16,112 nucleotides of DNA, from contig BQJS01000106.1 of assembly GCA_021604825.1 (NCBI GenBank), positions 1 to 16,112 on the forward strand. Direction: 5' to 3'. Position 1 is the first letter of the stretch; every line of letters starts with the position of its first letter. Both the position numbers and the translations under genes were made by a program. Positions 7,090 to 12,873 of the stretch are shown one piece after another. The notes beneath the pieces were generated by a model. That model searched no databases. It worked only from the letters and a program-made list of their open reading frames with translations, and was not told the DNA's origin. The DNA is from Phycisphaerae bacterium. GTDB taxonomy: Bacteria > Planctomycetota > Phycisphaerae > UBA1845.

Positions 7090-7761
7090 ATGTGTGCAAG
7101 AAGCGCGAAGACAAAACGAAGGTCACGCAGTCGACAGAAGACCATTTGGAGCCAGGTTCGGATTCCGATGACTGTGATTGCCGGGGGACTGGCTGTTGCA
7201 GGCCTGATCGGTTTACTAGCGCCCCCGGCTCCCGTGGGCAATCATGGTCTCCCCTTGTGGCTGCCCCTTTGCCCGGTGGGCGCCTTCCCGGTGAACTTCA
7301 TTCAGCGTTTGGAGACGACCGACGGGGCCATTTTCTTTTGCTGCCCTCGGTGTATCGATCAGTACAAAGCGGCCCCCGAGACATACGCGAAGGCGGTTGC
7401 GGCACAGAATGCAGCTCTTGCGAATCTTCCTATGGTCCAGGTGGCGTGCCCGGTTTCTGGCGACCCTCCTGATCGCTCATTCTCACGTGCAACTAAGGCG
7501 GGCGAAATCTCCTTCTGCTCGGCAGAATGCGCCGCGGAATTCGAACAACATGGCGATGTGCTGTTCAGCCTTGCGTCCGTTTTCACTTTTCAGAAGACCT
7601 GCCCGGTGACTGGACAGCCCTTGGATCCAAGGTGGACGACCCCAGTCAACGAAAATGTATCGGTCTATTTTTGCTCTGAGGAATGCGTGCAACGCTATCG
7701 ACAATCACCCAGCCGATATCAGAAAGCTCTTGCGACGCAAGGTTTTCGAGGTCGATTTTGA
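7090..7761 (+). CDS. Membrane-anchored protein with three YHS/TRASH-like domains
   Basis: The 223-residue protein has a very basic N-terminus (KTKRRSRSRQK) and one hydrophobic helix at about 27-45, so a membrane anchor is more likely than a cleaved signal. Three YHS-like units follow: unit 1 with C61, C84, C85 and C88 (CPVG...FFCCPRC), unit 2 with C120, C143 and C147 (CPVSG...SFCSAEC), and unit 3 with C171, C195 and C199 (CPVTG...YFCSEEC). Each ends in an amphipathic stretch of the kind YxxxPxxYxKAL. YHS/TRASH domains bind metals, often copper. Start at 7090: AGGG lies 5 nt upstream. It is a paralogue of the exported triple-YHS protein that follows after 233 nt; that gap holds only weak hairpins (7851-7871, 7879-7892). 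Confidence 0.85.
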   Translation: MCARSAKTKRRSRSRQKTIWSQVRIPMTVIAGGLAVAGLIGLLAPPAPVGNHGLPLWLPLCPVGAFPVNFIQRLETTDGAIFFCCPRCIDQYKAAPETYAKAVAAQNAALANLPMVQVACPVSGDPPDRSFSRATKAGEISFCSAECAAEFEQHGDVLFSLASVFTFQKTCPVTGQPLDPRWTTPVNENVSVYFCSEECVQRYRQSPSRYQKALATQGFRGRF

Positions 7762-7994
7762 GAATTCGCGCGCGATACACATGCAACCATTGATGACCAA
7801 AGAACACCGAAACTGAGGCACTTTTCCCTCTTCTCTCTTTGGAATCACAGCAAGATCTTCAAGAAATCTTGATCGAATTGGGAAGAATCCCAGCGGTTCG
7901 TGCATCTAATGAGTGAAACAGGGCGTTCTCCTCCGTCGGCTCTTGGTGAGTCAGACGGAAGGGGACGACAGTATTGAAGAATGGAGATTAGGGT

Positions 7995-8690
7995 ATGAAT
8001 CGCTTGATTCTTGGTGTCGTTTTCGGATTGGTAATGTGCTTGAGCGCAAGTTCAACCCATGCGCAACACAAACATGGCGATCACGCCCCCGGTAAAGACG
8101 CGAAGGAAATGGCATTGCCGAACTGTCCCGTCATGGATGAGCCAATCAACCTCGCGTTGAGTATTCCGACCAATGAGGGCCCGGTGTATTTTTGCTGCGA
8201 AGGGTGCATCCCGAAGTTCCAGAAGGACCCAGCCAAATACGCGGCCAAGGTTGCCGCGCAGCGAAAGGCTCTTGCTCACAGGGCCAAGGTTCAAGTGACG
8301 TGCCCTGTCACCAATGAACCGGTAGACAAGAAAATATTCGTCGAAAGCAAAGGTCAAAAAATCTATATGTGTCGCAAGGCCTGCGTAGGCAAGTATCAAA
8401 GCGACCCCTCGAAGTACGCCGCTGCGCTGGCGAATAGCTACACGTTCCAGACCAAGTGCCCGGTCATGGGTGGCGACATCGACCCGAAAGTATTTTCGAA
8501 GCTCTCTACGGGCGAGACGATTTACTATTGTTGCCCAGGATGCGACAACCCGCTTCGGGAAAATCCCGCCAAGTACAACAAGAGCCTTGTCTCCCAAGGC
8601 ATCGTCATCAATTGGGCCAAGGTCAAAAAAGCCACAAGCGAAGACGGGCACGATCACGGCTCGCCCGACCACGGGGACCACGACCACTAA
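7995..8690 (+). CDS. Exported triple-YHS/TRASH protein with His-rich tail
   Basis: The 231-residue protein has a signal peptide (about 1-23, cleavage after STHA), then a His-rich HKHGDH, then three YHS-like units: C44/C67/C68/C71 (CPVM...YFCCEGC), C103/C126/C130 (CPVTN...YMCRKAC) and C155/C179/C180/C183 (CPVMGG...YYCCPGC). The units end in PAKYAAKV, PSKYAAAL and PAKYNKSL. The C-terminus is HDHGSPDHGDHDH, a likely metal-binding tail. It probably binds Cu or a similar metal in the periplasm. GGAGATTAGGGT directly precedes the ATG. Its last 27 codons and downstream DNA are copied into the neighbouring chimeric gene. It shares unit order with the anchored paralogue upstream. Confidence 0.9.
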   Translation: MNRLILGVVFGLVMCLSASSTHAQHKHGDHAPGKDAKEMALPNCPVMDEPINLALSIPTNEGPVYFCCEGCIPKFQKDPAKYAAKVAAQRKALAHRAKVQVTCPVTNEPVDKKIFVESKGQKIYMCRKACVGKYQSDPSKYAAALANSYTFQTKCPVMGGDIDPKVFSKLSTGETIYYCCPGCDNPLRENPAKYNKSLVSQGIVINWAKVKKATSEDGHDHGSPDHGDHDH

Positions 8691-9185
8691 GGTACTTGAT
8701 TGAGAAGGCTCCATTGCTCGTTTTGATGAAATCCAAGCCGTCGTGGATCGAGCCAACTTGGGCAACGATGCCGCCTGAATGAGACGCCGGGTATCGTGAC
8801 GTGAATTCAAGGGAATGTCATGACGTTGCGAGAACGTATTTCGCTGGCCATTCAAATTAGGGAATCGATCGGCGTCCCCTCAAGTACATGTCGATCTTCA
8901 GTATGAATCAACCGTTGCGTCTTGTTTCATTGGCCGCGGAGCGGTTGTTCCGCACTCGTTTAGGGGGTCTGACTACATGTTGGCCTTGCGTGGGGAAGAT
9001 TTGATCTCAGTTCCTGGAATACGCCTGTTTTCAGGTGAAAGGACTTATCATGTCTACGGCTAAGTTTCTTGGAATGCTCGTCTTATTCAGCGCGGCGCTG
9101 GTTGGCTGCCAGGCAAACGGGCGAACGGTTGCGATGACGACATCCGGGGACGCCAAGATGGTCGTGTGCCCGCAATGCGAAGTCA
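8611..9185 (+). repeat. Tandem duplication, copy 1
   Basis: Copy 1 runs from the 3' end of the exported YHS gene, through the intergenic region, to codon 45 of the chimeric lipoprotein gene. It aligns in the same order with copy 2 (9186-9707). The YHS ends (8611-8690 and 9186-9265) differ at 6 of 80 positions by eye. The first 85 nt after the stops differ at about 8 positions, and the last 43 of those (8733-8775 and 9308-9350) are identical. The middle has diverged with indels, but GAATCGATCGGCGTC (8862-8876) recurs at 9438-9452, and similarity is high again from about 9020. The intergenic part, 8691-9049, holds no gene I can support. Confidence 0.88.
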
Positions 9186-9265
9186 ATTGTGCCAAGGTCA
9201 AGAAAGCCACAAGCGAAGACGGGCACGATCACGACTCGCCCGACCGCGGAGACCACGACCACTGA
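9050..9265 (+). CDS. Chimeric small lipoprotein: Cys-rich lipoprotein start fused to YHS-protein His tail
   Basis: The 71-residue product has a lipoprotein signal with lipobox L-V-G-C (Cys20). Residues 1-45 match the N-terminus of the lipoprotein encoded at 9572-9892 (6 differences), and the rest matches the end of the exported YHS protein (KVKKATSEDGHDH, then DSPDRGDHDH). At the seam TGG in the parent is TGT here, making Cys47 and a CPQCEVNC cluster (C40, C43, C47). The frame is open across the seam, and AAAGGA lies 6 nt before the ATG. A small lipid-anchored metal binder is plausible (inference). It could instead be a non-functional duplication product, though intact coding argues against quick decay. 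Confidence 0.7.
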   Translation: MSTAKFLGMLVLFSAALVGCQANGRTVAMTTSGDAKMVVCPQCEVNCAKVKKATSEDGHDHDSPDRGDHDH

Positions 9266-9707
9266 GGTGCCTGATAGAGAAGCTTCCATTGCTCTTTTTG
9301 ATGAAACCCAAGCCGTCGTGGATCGAGCCAACTTGGGCAACGATGCCGCCAAAGGGCACCATGCATCGTAACGAGAACTCAAGGGAATTGTACGGCATCG
9401 CGAGGATGCACTTTGAGGGTCAAGTGAGACTTGATGAGAATCGATCGGCGTCTTCTTGGTTCATACGGATCTTCGGCTCTCTCATTGGGGCGCGACTAAT
9501 GCTGGCCTTGCTTCGCAGGGGTTTTATCTCGGTTCTCCGGGTAAGCCTGTTTTTGGGTGAAAGGACCTATCATGTCTACGGCTAAGTCTCTTGGGTTGAT
9601 TGTCTTATTCAGCATGGCGCTGGTTGGTTGCCAAGCAAACGGGCGGGCTGTTTCGATGACAACATCCGGGGACGCCAAGATGGTCGTGTGCCCGCAGTGC
9701 GAAGTCA
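9186..9707 (+). repeat. Tandem duplication, copy 2
   Basis: Copy 2 runs from the chimera junction to codon 45 of the intact Cys-rich lipoprotein gene. A TCA triplet is common to all three boundaries (8608-8610, 9183-9185, 9705-9707), as expected if recombination used very short homology. It is 53 bp shorter than copy 1, with the difference in the intergenic part. Confidence 0.86.
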
Positions 9708-9892
9708 TTTGGATTGAAGGCCTGGATTTGGATGACCCGTACAACTGGACATACAAGGAAGAGCAGATCATGAAATGCGCGGGTTGTCGCTCTGCCGTCG
9801 AGAATTTCTTTGAGACAGGCAAACTTGTGGGTTCCCAATGCGAGTCCTGCGGTGGAAACCTCAAGCAATGTTCCCGAACTGTATACGAATAG
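9572..9892 (+). CDS. Small Cys-rich lipoprotein with zinc-ribbon-like CxxC pairs
   Basis: The 106-residue protein has a lipoprotein signal with lipobox L-V-G-C (Cys20) and four Cys groups: CPQC (40-43), CAGC (69-72), CESC (90-93) and C100. Paired CxxC motifs around an aromatic-rich middle (WIEG, YNWTY) suggest one or two zinc-ribbon-like or metal-binding folds outside the inner membrane. I recognise no named family. ATG at 9572 has AAAGGA 6 nt upstream; the GTG at 9557 lies within that signal and is unlikely. This is the intact parent of the chimeric gene just upstream. The neighbours suggest a role in metal handling, but the function is unknown. Confidence 0.82.
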   Translation: MSTAKSLGLIVLFSMALVGCQANGRAVSMTTSGDAKMVVCPQCEVIWIEGLDLDDPYNWTYKEEQIMKCAGCRSAVENFFETGKLVGSQCESCGGNLKQCSRTVYE

Positions 9893-9954
9893 CACTATAC
9901 GTTTCGGCGTCCAACGCTGGAACCAACGGATTTTCGGTTCATGCGCCTGGGTCT

Positions 9955-10149
9955 GTGATCTTGTTCGCGTCCCTATTCACGTTGCTCGCTCTAACGCCGA
10001 CGGAAACGCACTGGAGCTCTAGCCAGCTACGCCGCCATAAGCCGGTCGATGCCCATGTTGCGATTCCTCCCTTAGATTTGGAGATCGATTCTCCAACCTC
10101 ACGAGACGTGAATTCGGCGATGATTGCGAGACCTAGTAAATCATGGTAA
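9955..10149 (+). CDS. Possible 64-aa exported peptide overlapping the YHS-DUF2231 start
   Basis: An open frame from GTG at 9955 encodes a hydrophobic start (ILFASLFTLLALTP) then a polar segment ending ARPSKSW. Its stop (10147-10149) overlaps the next gene's ATG (10143) by 7 nt, the layout of translational coupling, and the next gene has no clear ribosome binding site. No good ribosome binding site precedes this GTG either, and no family is recognised. It may be a chance frame; the 250-nt gap otherwise holds nothing I can name. Confidence 0.25.
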   Translation: MILFASLFTLLALTPTETHWSSSQLRRHKPVDAHVAIPPLDLEIDSPTSRDVNSAMIARPSKSW

Positions 10150-11015
10150 AAATACTTGCCCCCCGTGGTTTTCCCCATTGTTCTCTCTCCTTTGCGGCAG
10201 CGTGTCTAACGTGTGCGCTCGCCTTGGCTTCACCGCCCAGTACCATTCGCAACGAATGGTGCCCGGTCATGGCGGAAGAGAGGGTCGACCCCGCCATCAC
10301 GCTGAACTATCGTGGGAGAGTCGTCGCGTTTTGCTGCGATATGTGCGTCAAGAAATTTCAGGCGAATCCCGAAAAATACGAAGGTCGGCTTCCACAGTTC
10401 GCCGACGCTGCAAATGCGGCCGCCGACGGACAGATTGGAGACCCTGGCCACAGTCAGTCCGATGCACATGGTCACTCAGGCCGGGATGGTTCTGGCACCC
10501 ATGGGGGCTCAAGCGGTAAAGCCGCGTCGATATCGGCGGCTGAAGTTGGACACGATCACAGCGATATCGAGTCGGGCGACGAGCGCGAACCGTTGCTCGG
10601 TCGTCTACATCCGATCATCATCCATTTTCCGATCGCAGGACTGCCGCTTGCCCTACTGGGTTTTGTTGTGTGGGTGCGGACGGGTCGTAAAGCGTTCGAG
10701 CGTTCTGACGCTATCCCCCTGTTCGTCGCCACCTTGGCCTCAATGGCCGCGGTGATTACCGGCAATATCGCACACAATTCGATGCGGTTCAGCGAATCGC
10801 TCCATGGGATCGTTGAACGACATCAGTTCGTATCGACGGCAGTGATGGTGATTGCCATTTGCCTGTCTGTCATTCGACTTTGGCGCTGGAACAAACTTAC
10901 GGGGAAATGGCGATGGTGCTATGGGGGCGGGCTGGCGATTGTGTCTGCGTTGCTTGGTTATACTGGATTCTTGGGCGGCAGCCTTGTCTTTGGTCTCGAC
11001 CACATGGCTTGGTGA
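10143..11015 (+). CDS. YHS domain fused to DUF2231 membrane domain
   Basis: The 290-residue protein has a hydrophobic N-terminus (about 14-30, signal or anchor), a YHS unit at about 40-80 (CPVM...AFCCDMC; C40, C64, C65, C68), a Gly/His-rich linker (about 96-140, with DAHGHSG and GHDHSD), then a four-helix DUF2231 region: LHPIIIHFPIAGLPLALLGF (155-174, the family hallmark), and helices at about 191-210, 228-246 and 261-283. H211, H221, H227 and H287 lie near helix ends. DUF2231 proteins are predicted inner-membrane proteins of unknown function, sometimes redox-related. The fusion suggests periplasmic metal capture coupled to a membrane step (inference). It is followed by a 220-nt gap before the efflux operon. 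Confidence 0.87.
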   Translation: MVKILAPRGFPHCSLSFAAACLTCALALASPPSTIRNEWCPVMAEERVDPAITLNYRGRVVAFCCDMCVKKFQANPEKYEGRLPQFADAANAAADGQIGDPGHSQSDAHGHSGRDGSGTHGGSSGKAASISAAEVGHDHSDIESGDEREPLLGRLHPIIIHFPIAGLPLALLGFVVWVRTGRKAFERSDAIPLFVATLASMAAVITGNIAHNSMRFSESLHGIVERHQFVSTAVMVIAICLSVIRLWRWNKLTGKWRWCYGGGLAIVSALLGYTGFLGGSLVFGLDHMAW

Positions 11016-11097
11016 CGCGGAGTACGGATTTGCTTCAAGAAACGGCACTGAGGCGCACGAGCAAAATAGCTTGCAAAACGGGTGTGCGTCCTCAGGA

Positions 11098-11128
11098 TTG
11101 TCGATCAGGCGACATTGATCTGTATAGC
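11098..11128 (+). promoter_or_regulatory. Weak candidate promoter for the efflux operon
   Basis: TTGTCG (11098-11103) and TATAGC (11123-11128) are 19 bp apart, a poor sigma-70-like match within the 220-nt gap (11016-11235) before the efflux operon. Short inverted repeats (GGGCT-ACG-AGCCC and GGCT-CGA-AGCC) lie further downstream. The gap suggests a separate promoter, but this site is a guess. Confidence 0.18.
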
Positions 11129-11235
11129 GAGCGCATGGCGACAGCCGACAGTTCCGTTGCAGGGCTACGAGCCCCAAAGCGTCGGAGGCTCGAAGCCGCC
11201 TGTTTCTAACGAACCGATCCCAAGGAGCTGCGAAC

Positions 11236-12873
11236 GTGGAAAAAATGACAAGAGTCAAGCCGCCCTTGCGACGCGCGGCGTGCTGCGTTGCGGTGTTGGG
11301 CTGGATTGTTGGTGGGTGCGCTTCGTCCGAACGAACCGGAATAGCCAGCAACCCCACGAGGCGGAATGTTCGCAGTGCAGAGTTGTTATCGTCCTCACGG
11401 CCGAATCGGTCGGATGATGACGTTGCACTTCCAACATTGGATGAGTCATCCAGCCTTGGCGACTACCTTGCCTACGCCGCGTTGAACAACCGCGGGTTGG
11501 AAGCTGCGTTCAACCGTTGGAAAGCCGCCCTCGAGCGCGTGCCGCAGGAAAAAAGCCTCCCGGACCCGCGATTCACGTATCGGTATTTCATCCGCGAAGT
11601 GGAGACGCGCACCGGCCCGCAAGAGCAGGCTCTCGGGCTCTCGCAATTATTCCCCTGGTTCGGCAAGCTTGAATTGCGTGGTAGCGTCGCGGCCGAGGCG
11701 GCCAAGGTAACGAGGCAGCGGTACGAGAACGAGAAGCTCCAACTCTTCTTCGAGGTCAAGGATGCGTTTTACGAATACTACTACCTCGGTCGTGCCATCG
11801 ACGTGGTTAGAGAAAATTCCGAATTGGTGGAGTACCTAGAAAGCGTCGCACGGGCGAGATACAAGACAGCATCTGCCGGCCATCCCGACGTCATCCGCGC
11901 TCAGGTTGAACTGGGAAAGCTCGAGGATCAGCTCCGTTCATTTCAAGATCTTCTCGTTCCGGTGGTGGCGAGGCTCAATGCCGTGATGAATCGTCCGACA
12001 AATGCTGAATTGCCCCTTCCCCGGGCAATTTCGGATGAGCGCCAGACATTCACAGATGAGCAGGTGCTTCGCTGGCTTACGCAGGACAGCCCCGTACTAA
12101 AGGCAATGGATCATCAGATCGAGCAGGAACGTCATGCCGTTGCCCTGGCGAAGAAGAGCTACTATCCCGACTTCACGTTCGGCGTGGACTACACCGACGT
12201 GGGTTCCGCAATTCGATCGAAGGCTCAAGGCTTTGGAAATCCAGCAGCGCTGCGCAGTGCATCTCGAATCGCTGGCGGCATGGGGGATTTGGTCGATTCT
12301 TACGCAATCGGAAAGAGTTTCCGTCCAGGCGGGAGGCAAAGTGACAGTGGGAAAGACGTCTGGATGGTATCCATGTCGATGAACGTACCAATTTGGCATG
12401 GTAAGTATGCGGCGGGTGAGCGAGAAGCTCGGGCACGTTATCTCGCGGCGTTAAGCGAACGCGCTCAACAAGAGCATTCTCTGACGGCCGTCGTTCAACG
12501 TACGCTCTTTGAACACAGGGACGCCGGGCGAAAGATCGCGTTGTACCGAGATGTGTTGATTCCCAAGGCCAAGGAATCGATCGGTTCGACGGAAACCGCA
12601 TTTCGCGCCGGTTCAGCGAGTTTTCTCGATCTCGTGGATGCAGAACGGTCGCTACTGGAATTCGAGTTGTCGTTCGAACGTGCTTTGGCCAACCGAGCCC
12701 AGCGACTGGCTGAACTGGAAATGCTGGTGGGACGCACTCTATCGCATGAAGATGGGGCGAACGGTCCAGAAGAATCGAGCGACGCATCTCAAATTACGGA
12801 TTCTGCGGTCAACGAAAATGCTAGCGACGTATCCCCCTCGATGCCGTCGGGAGAAGGAGCCAACACGCCATGA
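11236..12873 (+). CDS. TolC-family outer-membrane efflux lipoprotein (CusC/CzcC-like)
   Basis: The 545-residue protein forms the outer-membrane channel of a tripartite metal efflux pump. It has a lipoprotein signal with lipobox V-G-G-C (Cys28) and two TolC-type helical repeats, about 70-275 and 285-505. Visible landmarks are LSQLFPWFGK (family-typical), YYYLGR, and in the second repeat GSASFLDLVDAERSLLEFE. The tail after about 505 is acidic and Ser-rich, likely disordered. The GTG start at 11236 has AAGGAG 8 nt upstream. The stop overlaps the adaptor start by 4 nt (ATGA), so the genes are translated together. Whether it serves Cu/Ag or Zn/Co/Cd is judged only from the adaptor, which points to Cu/Ag. 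Confidence 0.92.
   Translation: MEKMTRVKPPLRRAACCVAVLGWIVGGCASSERTGIASNPTRRNVRSAELLSSSRPNRSDDDVALPTLDESSSLGDYLAYAALNNRGLEAAFNRWKAALERVPQEKSLPDPRFTYRYFIREVETRTGPQEQALGLSQLFPWFGKLELRGSVAAEAAKVTRQRYENEKLQLFFEVKDAFYEYYYLGRAIDVVRENSELVEYLESVARARYKTASAGHPDVIRAQVELGKLEDQLRSFQDLLVPVVARLNAVMNRPTNAELPLPRAISDERQTFTDEQVLRWLTQDSPVLKAMDHQIEQERHAVALAKKSYYPDFTFGVDYTDVGSAIRSKAQGFGNPAALRSASRIAGGMGDLVDSYAIGKSFRPGGRQSDSGKDVWMVSMSMNVPIWHGKYAAGEREARARYLAALSERAQQEHSLTAVVQRTLFEHRDAGRKIALYRDVLIPKAKESIGSTETAFRAGSASFLDLVDAERSLLEFELSFERALANRAQRLAELEMLVGRTLSHEDGANGPEESSDASQITDSAVNENASDVSPSMPSGEGANTP

Noticed and set aside
7851..7892. Two small hairpins between the triple-YHS genes (CAAGAT/ATCTTG and TGGGA/TCCCA)
   Set aside because: Stems of 5-6 bp without a U-tract are expected by chance at this length, so no terminator is called.
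8052..8855. 267-codon minus-strand frame opposite the exported YHS gene
   Set aside because: The plus strand encodes a clear signal peptide and three YHS units with a ribosome binding site; the opposite frame has no recognisable domain.
8820..9004. Two short overlapping frames (28 and 33 codons, joined by ATGA) between the YHS gene and the chimera
   Set aside because: A fair AAGGGA precedes the first, but neither frame is kept in the second copy of the duplication, so coding is unlikely.
9166..9585. 139-codon plus-strand frame across the second duplicate intergenic region
   Set aside because: It overlaps the chimera out of frame, and the equivalent frame in copy 1 is broken by stops.
9893..10142. 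Possible third, decayed copy of the duplicated unit (GACGTGAATTC also occurs near 8801)
   Set aside because: Only short, isolated matches are seen and not in a consistent order; chance cannot be excluded.
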